DNA of 64,000 nt from an uncultured Roseburia sp. (GCA_947174805.1 CAMWKH010000001.1:1-64000), one strand, 5' to 3'. Shown: positions 7,566-15,976, counted from the stretch's first letter. The notes: generated by a model from the sequence alone, not told the origin. Program-made: numbers and translations.

Positions 7566-8264
7566 ATGTCAATGGAGATTCGTAACAATTACAATATGGA
7601 AACGAAAAGCGCCACAAGTACTACAAAGGAAGGTAATGTGACTATAACCACAGTGGAGTTAAAAACCTCAAAACCCGGTGTGACAAAGACAGAGCAGATT
7701 AAGACGGGTTACAGCAATGTCAATGACTATTCCAAATATCTGCAGGGCAGGTACAGTTATATGAATACGGGTACAACTTCCATGCAGGGTGTCCCCACAA
7801 GGGTGTCCGTATCAGGCGCTTTTCTAAAGAAATGCATGAATGACCCGGAAAAGGCAAAATATTTGGAAGAAAATCTGGCGGCATTGCCGGACTGTGCTTC
7901 TTATGCTGTATCCCATGCCCAGGGGACACTCACCAGTATTTCCTATGAAATTGACGCAAACGGGAATATAACGGGAATCTTATCCGGAACTAATGACCCG
8001 GATGGAAAAATAGCCAGAGAGAATGCAGAACGGCGGGCAAAAGAGAAGAAAGCAGCCGAGGAAAAGGCTGCCGAGAGGCGCAAGGAGAAAAAGGCGGAGG
8101 AGGAAAAGGCAGCAGAACGGCGGTCAGAAAGAAAAGAGCAGATGGAAGACACGTTCACGGTAACTGTCACTGGAACGGATGTGAAAAGTGTGACAAAGAA
8201 TATGGCAGCTGCGGCATCTGGCACATCGTCATCCGCAGGGGGCAGTTTTGATAGAAAGGCGTAA
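7566..8264 (+). CDS. Unknown protein, DUF6033-like, with charged coiled coil
   Basis: A 232-residue protein starting at ATG 7566 behind AAGGAGG (7550-7556). The first 145 residues are polar and threonine/serine-rich with a conserved-looking core (YLQGRYSYM, PTRVSVSGAFLKKCMNDPEKAKYLEENL). Residues about 150-195 form an alanine/lysine/glutamate-rich helix with repeated KKAAEEKAAERR blocks, and the tail is threonine/serine-rich. No signal peptide or membrane segment. It resembles the DUF6033 group seen in Lachnospiraceae, whose function is unknown. It is followed 69 bp later by another unknown gene on the same strand. Confidence 0.6.
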   Translation: MSMEIRNNYNMETKSATSTTKEGNVTITTVELKTSKPGVTKTEQIKTGYSNVNDYSKYLQGRYSYMNTGTTSMQGVPTRVSVSGAFLKKCMNDPEKAKYLEENLAALPDCASYAVSHAQGTLTSISYEIDANGNITGILSGTNDPDGKIARENAERRAKEKKAAEEKAAERRKEKKAEEEKAAERRSERKEQMEDTFTVTVTGTDVKSVTKNMAAAASGTSSSAGGSFDRKA

Positions 8265-8333
8265 GGAGGTGGGCGAAAGTTGCCTATAAGAAATGTTTAA
8301 CCGATTAGGAAGTTTATAGAGGAAGGTGAAATA

Positions 8334-8939
8334 ATGCAGGTAAATTCCTTCAATAGCCCATTGAAAAACAGATACTTTTCAGGGACAGGAAGCATAGGCG
8401 GTATCCATCTGCCTGATTTTAATGACAAATATGTTTTTTCCAAACAGAAAAGCGGCACCAGTGATAAGGAATATCGGAAACTGATCAGGGAACAAGCCTA
8501 TCAGGATTTTGCAAAAGGGCAGTTCCAGAACAAATCCGAAGGATTTAACAGGCTGATGAAAAGCTACACAATGGAAGTGTCCCCGGACAGAAAAGGGATC
8601 ATCGCTTCCGGGCTGAAGGCTGTTTCAAGGAATAGACAGAATGTACCAAAGCCGATAGATTTTGTGGCAACGCTGCTTGAAGGGAAAGTGAAATACCAGA
8701 AATTGCCCTCAGGCAATAACGATTACATAGAGTTTTACGATAAGAACGGGGAGATGGTGGCGACTTATTCCAATACTGGATGGACGATGTATACCACCAA
8801 TGCGGAGACTTCCAGACAGACGAAAATGTGCATGCTCTATAACGAGGCATGGGGAAATGCAAAGAGAGGCATTCCCCTGGCAGGTGAAGAATCGGTAAAT
8901 GCGGAAAACCCACAGAATCCTTTTGATGCAAAAGCATAA
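8334..8939 (+). CDS. Unknown protein paired with the DUF6033-like gene
   Basis: A 201-residue protein with start ATG 8334 behind GAGGAAGGTG. The opening (FNSPLKNRYF, GSIGGIHLPDF) is unusual, the middle carries a basic helical region (EYRKLIREQAYQDFAKGQF) and a beta-rich part (YIEFYDKNGEMVATYSNTGWTMYTT). Cytosolic by sequence; no known domain recognised. Same strand and short spacing with the preceding gene suggest an operon and joint function. Confidence 0.6.
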   Translation: MQVNSFNSPLKNRYFSGTGSIGGIHLPDFNDKYVFSKQKSGTSDKEYRKLIREQAYQDFAKGQFQNKSEGFNRLMKSYTMEVSPDRKGIIASGLKAVSRNRQNVPKPIDFVATLLEGKVKYQKLPSGNNDYIEFYDKNGEMVATYSNTGWTMYTTNAETSRQTKMCMLYNEAWGNAKRGIPLAGEESVNAENPQNPFDAKA

Positions 8940-9336
8940 CAGGTGTGAATGGTAAGTAAATAGAGACACAGGTTCATATCACATGTTTGATAATTTCCAG
9001 TAACGCAGATCATATAGGCGGCAATAAGTATTCACAGAGGGAGGGTAGCAGTCTATGAATAAAATATATTGGGACAGGGATAAAATCTCCATCATAACAG
9101 ACCAAATTGAAGCTATCATGTAGATGTGTATAGATATCTTGTCCTGTTTGCGGTAATTAAACTGGTGAAGAAGTGTATGACAACGCCTGCAAGAGTACAT
9201 TGGTACTTTTGACAGGCGTTTCGTGATGTCGGCAGATAAGGCTTTAGCATCAGCATCGGGATTTCAAAAAGGACTAACCCCTCTGTTATATCGTACAAAC
9301 CCTTATGAATATCTTATAGCGAGGTGGTGTGGATAA
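8940..9336. other. Intergenic region of about 400 bp
   Basis: It contains a 22-codon frame at 9055-9123 (MNKIYWDRDKISIITDQI) with a ribosome-like GGGAGGG at 9039-9045, which may be a small peptide or chance. It also contains the stem-loop at 9182-9221. Nothing else can be supported. Confidence 0.4.
9182..9221 (+). terminator. Long stem-loop, probable terminator
   Basis: AACGCCTG pairs with CAGGCGTT and the inner AAGAGTAC with GTACTTTT, giving a long stem with a 4-5 base loop. Only a short T-run follows, so a bidirectional or structural role is possible. Confidence 0.5.
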
Positions 9337-9537
9337 TTGAAGTGCCGTGAGTTTATCTATGTCGGAGAGCCTGCTCCGCAAATTACTGAACAGGAACAAG
9401 CAGCGTTTTATCTGCATTTTCAAAAGTCAATACTTGCTTCTTTAGAAAAACGGGAGCTTTTGACCCATTCGCAATATAACCGCTGTATCGAGAAAATAGA
9501 AAAGCAATACAGTCAGAAAAACCGCAGCCAAGCCTAA
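9337..9537 (+). CDS. Small helical protein, SHOCT-like, upstream of recombinase 2
   Basis: A 66-residue protein with a TTG start at 9337 behind GAGGTGG (9321-9327). The C-terminal half (LEKRELLTHSQYNRCIEKIEKQY) has the short L-x-x-G/E-x-L-T-x-x-x-Y pattern of SHOCT-type oligomerisation domains. Similar small genes commonly precede large serine recombinases in Clostridial islands. A role in recombination control is plausible but not shown by the sequence. Confidence 0.6.
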   Translation: MKCREFIYVGEPAPQITEQEQAAFYLHFQKSILASLEKRELLTHSQYNRCIEKIEKQYSQKNRSQA

Positions 9538-9632
9538 CCGCTTGGCTCTTTACATAATTTGCACATTTCACAACATACCTCTATGAAACTATACTTAAAA
9601 ACGGCAAGGCTTTGTGGGGAGGAGCTATTCTT

Positions 9633-11375
9633 ATGTCAATAGATAAATATGAAACCCTCAATCAAGAGAGAAAAATGCAGGAAACGAAAAAAAGAGTTGC
9701 CGCCTATTGCCGTGTTTCCACGGACAATGAAGACCAAGCCAATTCTTTTGAAAGCCAACAGCGTTATTTCCGTCAGTATATTGAGCGCAATCCCGATTGG
9801 GAGCTTTATGCCATATTTGCCGATGAAGGCATCTCTGGAACCAACACGAAAAAGCGAAAAGAATTTAACCGTATGATTGCGTGCGCAAAAAACGGTGAAT
9901 TTGATTTAATTATTACAAAAGAGATTTCCCGTTTTGCAAGAAATACCCTGGATAGCATATTCTATACCCGTGATCTGAAAAAGCATGGTGTGGGCGTTAT
10001 CTTTCTAAACGATAACATCAATACCTTAGACGGCGATGCGGAGCTTCGCCTTGCTATTATGTCCTCTATCGCACAGGAGGAAAGCCGCAGGACTTCCGAG
10101 CGTGTGAAATGGGGGCAGAGACGCCAGATGGAGCAAGGCGTTGTGTTCGGGCGGAGTATGCTCGGCTATGACGTAAAAGACGGGAAAATGACTATAAACG
10201 AGGAGGGGGCAAAAGTTGTGCGCCTTATTTTCCACAAGTTTGTGGACGAGGGCAAAGGAACCCATGTTATCGCCCGTGAGCTTCGGGAGGAAGGCATCGA
10301 GCCGATGCGTGTAAAGGAATGGCAGAACACCGTCATTCTCCGTGTTATCCGCAATGAAAAATATTGCGGTGATTTGGTGCAGAAGAAAACCTATACGCCA
10401 GACTTCTTATCCCATGAAAAGAAGTACAACCGAGGACAGGAGGAATTTGTCATTATCAAAGACCACCACGAGCCGATTATCTCCCGTGAGCTTTTCGATA
10501 AGGCAAACCGTATTTTAGATGCAAAATCACTTTCCCAGGAGGGCAAGGCAAAACACAGCAGCCGCTATCCCTTTTCTGGGAAAATAAAGTGCGGCAGATG
10601 CGGGGCGAGCTATGTCGCCAGATATAAGACACGCAAAGACGGAAGCAGATATAAGGCCTGGCGCTGCTATGAAGCGGCAAACCACGGCAGGCCGCACATC
10701 GACAAGGCGGGCAATCCAGTGGGCTGCTCTGGCGAGAGTATCCGTAATGAGGATGGGATTTATTTATTGTATCTTGTTTGCAGGGAGCTGAAAATCAACC
10801 GCCAGAGAGTTGTCGATAATCTTATCAAGACGATTGACTTTTGTTTGCAGATAGACTTAAGAGGAACAAGCACCAGTGCCTTATGGGAGCAAATGGAAGA
10901 AGCCGGGAAAAAGCGAACAGGTCTTATAGACCTCTACACAAGCGGCGACATCGACAAAAGTGAGTTTACCACTCTAAGGGCCAAATATGACGAGGATATT
11001 GAAAAGCTGAAGTCTAAGATGGAGGGCATCGAACAAAAGCGGAGGATGATGCCCAAACGGCAGGAATTGATGGCAGATATAAAGAACGCCATTGACGAGC
11101 TGATTAACGGTATCCAGTACGAGGATGAATTTTACACCCAGATACTCGACAAGATGGTAGTGGGCGATAAAAACCATATAGATGTTTATTTGAAAATGCT
11201 GCCGCATAAGTGGAGCTTTACGGCAGCAAAAGGCGTTACGCACACAGAGCAAAAAAAAGTGCGAACCTCTGAAGTGGAAAGGCCCACTCTCTTCGGTCAG
11301 GGGCAAGTCGGCCGCCGCAATGAAAATCGGTTTTGTGCGGATCCCACGGAACATTTCAGGGGCTTCTCTACCTAA
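9633..11375 (+). CDS. Large serine recombinase (element 2)
   Basis: A 580-residue integrase/excisionase. The resolvase domain has catalytic Ser29 in AAYCRVSTDN and the RFARNTLDS and SIAQEESRRTSERV segments; then the recombinase domain (YDVKDGKMTINEEGAKVVR onward), a zinc ribbon (CGRCG near 330), and a coiled coil before the C-terminus. I chose ATG 9633 because GGGGAGGAG lies at 9616-9624. The 3' end overlaps the att site: the stop TAA (11373-11375) uses two bases of the core. In the integrated form the protein ends FST; in the circular form the frame would read on for eight residues (YLVLRNVPN replacing the stop). Confidence 0.92.
   Translation: MSIDKYETLNQERKMQETKKRVAAYCRVSTDNEDQANSFESQQRYFRQYIERNPDWELYAIFADEGISGTNTKKRKEFNRMIACAKNGEFDLIITKEISRFARNTLDSIFYTRDLKKHGVGVIFLNDNINTLDGDAELRLAIMSSIAQEESRRTSERVKWGQRRQMEQGVVFGRSMLGYDVKDGKMTINEEGAKVVRLIFHKFVDEGKGTHVIARELREEGIEPMRVKEWQNTVILRVIRNEKYCGDLVQKKTYTPDFLSHEKKYNRGQEEFVIIKDHHEPIISRELFDKANRILDAKSLSQEGKAKHSSRYPFSGKIKCGRCGASYVARYKTRKDGSRYKAWRCYEAANHGRPHIDKAGNPVGCSGESIRNEDGIYLLYLVCRELKINRQRVVDNLIKTIDFCLQIDLRGTSTSALWEQMEEAGKKRTGLIDLYTSGDIDKSEFTTLRAKYDEDIEKLKSKMEGIEQKRRMMPKRQELMADIKNAIDELINGIQYEDEFYTQILDKMVVGDKNHIDVYLKMLPHKWSFTAAKGVTHTEQKKVRTSEVERPTLFGQGQVGRRNENRFCADPTEHFRGFST
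11348..11374. other. att arm and core, right junction of element 2
   Basis: The inverted-repeat arm GGAACATTTC (11348-11357) is followed by the core TACCTA (11369-11374), after which cotJC segment 2 begins. The core copy matches 2401-2406. The site overlaps the last codons of recombinase 2. Confidence 0.85.
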
Positions 11376-11465
11376 ATCCGTCAGCAGACCTGCAACTTCC
11401 CGGTAAGGCATAGAATATCTCTGTGAAAGATAGCGCAGAGACGCGGCGATTTCTCCGTCCGGTCC
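11369..11465 (-). pseudogene. cotJC: cotJC segment 2 (codons 31-62) of a split spore-coat gene
   Basis: The minus strand reads GGPDGEIAASLRYLSQRYSM and then PYREVAGLLTDLG without a stop. It is an internal CotJC stretch containing E35, which aligns with a metal ligand of the Mn-catalase fold. It is an island of about 97 bp between element 2 and element 3. The frame joins exactly to segment 1 (codons 1-30 plus core) at 16043 and to segment 3 at 2401. The intact frame and conserved residues argue against long decay. Confidence 0.93.
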
Positions 11466-11485
11466 CCCGTACTGCATCAACCTAT
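11458..11485. other. att core and arm, left junction of element 3
   Basis: TCCGGTCC (11458-11465) repeats exactly at 16035-16042, within a 17-bp block that differs at two positions (11458-11474 against 16035-16051). The element-side arm TGCATCAACCTAT (11473-11485) is the inverted partner of ATAGGCTGATGCA at 16021-16033, with one mismatch over 13 bp. The arm touches the recombinase stop codon. Confidence 0.88.
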
Positions 11486-12945
11486 TCCAGGAAAAAGAAA
11501 AAATCCAGCTGCTCCTTCTCTTTGTCGTAGACAATTTTTTGCACTACGCTGCGAAGGGCAGTACCTTTTTTTTCATAATCAATATCAGGACGGGCCAGGA
11601 TTTCTGCTGCGTAAAGAGAATCATAAGTTTTTTTTGTTTCCATATAAGAGCCGGGAGAGACTGGCGGGGAAGGGAGAGAGTGGATTTTTTCTTCCAGACT
11701 TTTTTTCTCCCCATGTATTCTTGTTTTTTTTACGGAATATTCTTCTAAGGTGTCAATCCCGTTTTCATAGGCGTCTTGAATCCTCTGTTCTTTTTCCAGA
11801 AGTTTTTTATATTGTTTATTGAGCAAATGAAGTTCATCCTTAAAATCATTCTGGTTTTGCTTCTGTGGGAGGTTGTATTTCATATCATGGGACAGCACAG
11901 AGGCTTTCAGGCCGGCGATGACATTTGATTCTATGATTTTTACGCTGACAGAGTGGGAAATGCTGCACTTTCCCTTACAGTATTTCCAACACTGAAAGTA
12001 CCCCCCGCGGGAGTTGAATCCCAGGGAGGCACCGCAGGAGGAACATTTTAAAATCCCGGAGAGCCAATGTCTGCAGGATTTCACATCCCTGGGCCTGCCG
12101 GGGAAACTTCCTTTTTCTATCCGTGCCTGGGCAGAGAGCCATTCTGATTCCGAAACCAGGGCTTCATGGCTGCCCTCAGTGATGATCCAGTTTTCAGGGG
12201 ATTTGCGTTCTCCCCCGTGTTTCGTATAATTCCACCGGATTTTTCCACAATAGAAAGGATTTTCCAGGATATATTTTATGGTTCTCGGTTCAAAGGGGTT
12301 TCCCTTTGCGGTGCAGATTCCAAGTGTATTCAATTCACGGGCAATAGCTGTATAGGTTTTTCCTGAGAGAAAATCCCCGTAAATATGCTGTACAACGGCA
12401 GCCTGGGAGGGATTTACTTCCGGGGGAAATTTTCCTGTGTAGGTGTAGCCGTAAGGGGGAACCGCCTGATATCCTCCCCGCAGGGCTTTTTCAGTCATTC
12501 CCCGCAAGACTTCCCCTGAGAGGCGGATAGAATAGTATTCATCCATCCACTCGATAATCCGTTCGATTAAGGAGCCGAAAGGCCCCTCTATTACAGGTTC
12601 CGAGATACTTACCACCTCCACATGGTCTCTCTGCAGCATGGATTTATACACAATAGACTCCTCCTGGTTCCGGGCAAAACGGCTGAATTTCCATACCAGG
12701 ATTACATCAAAAGGGTGCTCTTTGGATTTCGCCTTGGCAATCATCGTTTGGAAGGCGGGGCGCTTTGAGACGGACCTGCCGGATATGCCCTTCTCAAAAT
12801 AGATGTTTTCCGGGGAAATTAAGATATTATGGGTTTTGGCATATTGAAGGATAAGGCGTTTCTGGGCATCCGGGGACAGCTCTTCCTGTTTGTCTGTGGA
12901 TACCCGGATATATGCGGCGCCGGTTTTTGCAGTATTATTTGTCAT
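11482..12945 (-). CDS. Large serine recombinase (element 3)
   Basis: A 487-residue site-specific recombinase. The resolvase domain has catalytic Ser16 in AAYIRVSTDK, then KFSRFARNQEES and an arginine-rich EVLRGMTEKALRGG stretch; the recombinase domain (YGYTYTGKFPPEVNPSQAAVV onward) and the zinc ribbon (CSSCG, CWKYCKGKC) follow, then a coiled coil ending in FFFFLE. The start at 12945 has GGGAG about 8 bases upstream; the longer frame to 12990 has no ribosome site. The gene reads in the same direction as cotJ and its stop lies against the att arm. It is the obvious candidate to excise the element. Confidence 0.92.
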   Translation of the reverse strand: MTNNTAKTGAAYIRVSTDKQEELSPDAQKRLILQYAKTHNILISPENIYFEKGISGRSVSKRPAFQTMIAKAKSKEHPFDVILVWKFSRFARNQEESIVYKSMLQRDHVEVVSISEPVIEGPFGSLIERIIEWMDEYYSIRLSGEVLRGMTEKALRGGYQAVPPYGYTYTGKFPPEVNPSQAAVVQHIYGDFLSGKTYTAIARELNTLGICTAKGNPFEPRTIKYILENPFYCGKIRWNYTKHGGERKSPENWIITEGSHEALVSESEWLSAQARIEKGSFPGRPRDVKSCRHWLSGILKCSSCGASLGFNSRGGYFQCWKYCKGKCSISHSVSVKIIESNVIAGLKASVLSHDMKYNLPQKQNQNDFKDELHLLNKQYKKLLEKEQRIQDAYENGIDTLEEYSVKKTRIHGEKKSLEEKIHSLPSPPVSPGSYMETKKTYDSLYAAEILARPDIDYEKKGTALRSVVQKIVYDKEKEQLDFFFFLE

Positions 12946-13028
12946 GATATCAACTCCCTGTAATATATATGAAAAGATAGAGAGAAACATACATGGAGGT
13001 ATTGTGTGGAAGGAAGAGGGGAAAAGAA

Positions 13029-13197
13029 AATGTCGTATGCCTTTTTTGTATCTGCTCCAGGCAGAGAGCCGGAAAATCTAAAAGAGAAAGAGGATGAAGT
13101 CCGTCAGTCTTTATTTGCAAAACTTGGGAGGCAGTTCATAGAAAAAGGGCTGGGGGGGACAAACATAGATGAGGAATCTGACCGGATTCCACAATGA
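13029..13197 (+). CDS. Small hypothetical protein between recombinase 3 and the kinase (55 aa)
   Basis: The frame from ATG 13029 encodes a charged peptide (SYAFFVSAPGREPENLKEKE, SLFAKLGRQFIEKGL). A purine-rich GAAGAGGGGAAAAG precedes the start. It is divergent from the recombinase. No family is recognised. In such a compact element it is a candidate for a recombination directionality factor, but the coding status itself is uncertain. Confidence 0.4.
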
Positions 13198-13263
13198 TTC
13201 CATCATGCAAAACAAAAAATATAAATTTTTTACAAGAATGTCAAAAAAAAGCTCTTTGTAATA

Positions 13264-13291
13264 TTGATTTATTTGTAGTTTGATGTATAAT
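13264..13291 (+). promoter_or_regulatory. Predicted sigma-A-type promoter for the kinase
   Basis: TTGATT at 13264-13269 and TATAAT at 13286-13291 are 16 bp apart in an A/T-rich stretch, about 60 bp upstream of the 24-codon ORF and kinase. The stretch 13198-13263 shows no gene. Confidence 0.55.
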
Positions 13292-13351
13292 TTATAATTA
13301 TTGGGAATTTTCGTGTTTTTTGCACAACAATATACTTAAAGGAGATAGCGT

Positions 13352-13426
13352 ATGAGGTTTTTCATAATTAAGCCGGTGCTTTTTGGGCTGTTTGAGTTTA
13401 CCGGAAAGGTGGGTGACAGGGGATGA
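13352..13426 (+). CDS. 24-codon leader ORF coupled to the histidine kinase
   Basis: ATG 13352 follows a near-perfect AAAGGAGAT site. The hydrophobic peptide MRFFIIKPVLFGLFEFTGKV ends in TGA that overlaps the kinase ATG (ATGA at 13423-13426). This geometry predicts translational coupling: ribosomes finishing the leader start the kinase. The peptide may also be a small membrane protein in its own right. Confidence 0.55.
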   Translation: MRFFIIKPVLFGLFEFTGKVGDRG

Positions 13427-15975
13427 AAGGTAAAATAAACCGTTTTTTAACTGTAAGTTTGATTTTAGTGGTCATTCTCTGTATCTCTATATTTACTTTT
13501 TTGGCAAACTATATGAATAAGCTTAGTTCCGACACCATAGATGAGGTGGGAAAGACCTATATGGCGGGAATGAACGAGAGAATTGCAAAGCACTTTGAGA
13601 CAACCATTGACCTGCGCCTTTCCCAGATATCAGCCCTGGAGATGAGTATCCCTTCTGGATATTTGGAGGATAAGGACCTGCGCCAGGATTTGGCATACGG
13701 GGCTAAGGTGAGAGACTTTGATTCTCTGGCTTTCTACTTTGATGACGGTACATTTGATATGATTTACGGGGGTGTAGTGGAACCAATCAATCCCGATACC
13801 TTTTTGGATTCCATGAAGAAAGGGGAAAACAGGGTTTCTGTGGGAACGGATGGGGATGGAAACCGGGTGGTGCTTTTGGGAGTGCCGGGGGAGTTTCAAT
13901 TAGCAGGAGGCAAGCGCTGCATCGCCCTTTTGGCAGAAATTTCCGTAGATTATATTTTGGATACCCTGTCTCTTGACGAGGAGGACAGTTTAATCAGTTC
14001 CTTTTTAATCCGCAGGGACGGAAGCTTTGTCATCCGTCAGTTTGACGAGTATCATGACAATTATTTTGAGCAGATGAAGTCTCTTTTTAAGGCTGTGGAC
14101 GGCAAGGATTCACAGGAGTATATTGAAGAGTTTCAGGCGGCCATGTCTCATGGGGAAAGCTATTCTGCAGAGTTTGATATGGGTGGAGAAAGAACACGGT
14201 TATTCTGCAGCAGCCTCCCCAGGTGTGAGTGGTATCTCATAACAGTTATGCCCTATGGAATGCTAAACGCTGCGGTGGACAATTTAAGCCAGCAGTGGAG
14301 TTATATGGCCCTGGGAAGCTGCGGGATTATCCTGTTGGCCCTCCTGCTTATTTTTGCCCGGTATTTCCAGATGAGTAAGGAACAGATGGAGGCGCTTGAG
14401 GAGTCTAAAAGGCTTGCGGAACATGCCAGCAGATCTAAGAGTGAATTCCTTTCCAATATGAGCCATGATATCCGAACGCCTATGAATGCCATTGTGGGTA
14501 TGACGGCTATCGCCGTTGCAAATATAGACAATCCCCAGCAGGTACATAATTGTCTGAAAAAAATCACGCTGTCCAGCAGACATCTTTTGGGTTTGATTAA
14601 CGATGTTTTGGATATGTCTAAAATCGAGAGCGGCAAGATGACCTTGAATGTGGAACTGGTTTCCCTGCGGGAGGTTATGGACAGTATTGTGAGCATTGTG
14701 CAGCCCCAGGTAAAGTCAAAAAAACAGCATTTTAACGTGTTTATACATGATATCTCTGCTGAGGACGTCTGCTGTGACGGTGTGCGCTTAAATCAGGTTA
14801 TTTTAAATTTGATTTCCAATGCGGTGAAATTTACGCCGGAAGAGGGATTTATCCATGTGGCCATGTATGAGGAGCCGTCTCCCAAGGGAAGCGACTATAT
14901 CCGTATCAATCTCCAGGTTAAGGATAACGGAATCGGCATGTCGGAGGAGTTTCAGGCAGAGATATTTGAATCCTTTACCCGGGAGGACAGGAAACGCGTC
15001 CACAAGACAGAGGGGACAGGGCTTGGAATGGCCATTACCAAGTATATTGTGGATGCCATGGGCGGTTCCATAGAGGTAAAGAGCAAACAGGGAGAGGGAA
15101 CGGAATTTAATATAGTTTTGGATTTTGAAATTGCCAAAGAGAAAGAAAAAGATATGGTTCTTCCTCATTGTGATATGCTGGTGGTGGATGACAACAGACA
15201 GTTATGTGAGAGCGTGATTCAGTCCCTGGAGTCCATCGGCATATCTGCGGAGTGGACTATGGACGGAGAAAGTGCTGTGAGAATGGTTCATGAGCGTCAT
15301 CAAAAAAATGAGGATTACCAGTTTATTCTTTTGGACTGGAAACTTCCGGGAATGGACGGAATCGATACGGCAAAAGAACTCCGCAAGCAGCTGGGGGATG
15401 ATGTTCCCATTTTGTTGATTTCCGCCTATGACTGGAGTGAAATCGAGCAGGATGCCAGAAGTGCAGGAATTACAGGATTTATATCCAAACCGCTGTTTAA
15501 GTCAACGCTGTACTACGGGCTGAAACCTTATACAGAACATTTCGAGACGGAGACAGAAGAGGAGGAGGACATCATGAGCCTCCATCTTCAAGGGAAAAAG
15601 CTTTTGCTGGCGGAGGATAATGAGCTGAACTGGGAAGTTGCCTCAGAACTTTTGCAGGAGCTTGGCCTTGTCCTAGAGTGGGCGGAAAATGGCCAGATTT
15701 GTGTGGATAAGTTTAAAGCGTCCCCGGTAGGTTTTTACGACGGGGTGCTTATGGATATCCGCATGCCGGTGATGAACGGATATGAGGCAACCACAGAGAT
15801 TCGTTCCATGGAGCGGGAGGATTCCAATATCCCCATTATAGCCATGACGGCAGATGCTTTTTCAGAGGATGTGAAGCGCTGCCTGGACTGCGGCATGGAT
15901 GCCCATGTGGCAAAGCCTATCGATATCAAGGAGATTGCAAGGCTGTTGGAAAAACATTTTACAGGCCAGATTTAA
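13423..15975 (+). CDS. Membrane hybrid histidine kinase with two receiver domains
   Basis: An 850-residue sensor kinase. TM1 is at about 9-28, an extracytoplasmic Cache-like sensor at 30-290, TM2 at about 294-314. HisKA carries the phospho-acceptor His348 in SNMSHDIRTPMNA; the ATPase domain has N-box NLISNAVKF, G1 DNGIGM and G2 GTGLGM. Receiver 1 (about 584-700) has Asp638 in ILLDWKLPGMDG, receiver 2 (about 725-846) has Asp778 in VLMDIRMPVMNG. There is no Hpt or DNA-binding output, so a separate phosphotransfer partner is needed. It is the only sizeable cargo of element 3 and ends at its own terminator. In Clostridia, orphan kinases can act on Spo0A; that link is inference here. Confidence 0.93.
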   Translation: MKGKINRFLTVSLILVVILCISIFTFLANYMNKLSSDTIDEVGKTYMAGMNERIAKHFETTIDLRLSQISALEMSIPSGYLEDKDLRQDLAYGAKVRDFDSLAFYFDDGTFDMIYGGVVEPINPDTFLDSMKKGENRVSVGTDGDGNRVVLLGVPGEFQLAGGKRCIALLAEISVDYILDTLSLDEEDSLISSFLIRRDGSFVIRQFDEYHDNYFEQMKSLFKAVDGKDSQEYIEEFQAAMSHGESYSAEFDMGGERTRLFCSSLPRCEWYLITVMPYGMLNAAVDNLSQQWSYMALGSCGIILLALLLIFARYFQMSKEQMEALEESKRLAEHASRSKSEFLSNMSHDIRTPMNAIVGMTAIAVANIDNPQQVHNCLKKITLSSRHLLGLINDVLDMSKIESGKMTLNVELVSLREVMDSIVSIVQPQVKSKKQHFNVFIHDISAEDVCCDGVRLNQVILNLISNAVKFTPEEGFIHVAMYEEPSPKGSDYIRINLQVKDNGIGMSEEFQAEIFESFTREDRKRVHKTEGTGLGMAITKYIVDAMGGSIEVKSKQGEGTEFNIVLDFEIAKEKEKDMVLPHCDMLVVDDNRQLCESVIQSLESIGISAEWTMDGESAVRMVHERHQKNEDYQFILLDWKLPGMDGIDTAKELRKQLGDDVPILLISAYDWSEIEQDARSAGITGFISKPLFKSTLYYGLKPYTEHFETETEEEEDIMSLHLQGKKLLLAEDNELNWEVASELLQELGLVLEWAENGQICVDKFKASPVGFYDGVLMDIRMPVMNGYEATTEIRSMEREDSNIPIIAMTADAFSEDVKRCLDCGMDAHVAKPIDIKEIARLLEKHFTGQI

Positions 15976-15976
15976 A

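Larger units (their letters stand above)
2401..11374. mobile_element. 8.97-kb serine-recombinase element inserted in cotJC (element 2)
   Basis: The element is bounded by a direct 6-bp core TACCTA at 2401-2406 and 11369-11374, and both outer flanks are consecutive parts of cotJC. The junction of the predicted circle carries a perfect 10-bp inverted repeat (GGAACATTTC / GAAATGTTCC), as expected for an attP of a serine integrase. Cargo: an AbiE-type toxin-antitoxin with a truncated nuclease-like third gene, several gene remnants, an ECF-like sigma factor, an Xre-type regulator, two unknown proteins and the recombinase. No conjugation, replication or phage structural gene was seen, so it is an integrative island that may depend on other elements for transfer. 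Confidence 0.88.

Noticed and set aside
10974-11534. A 186-codon minus-strand frame spanning the recombinase 2 3' end and cotJC segment 2
   Set aside because: Only the 97 bp of cotJC segment 2 is real coding sequence; the rest is antisense to two recombinase genes and owes its openness to them.
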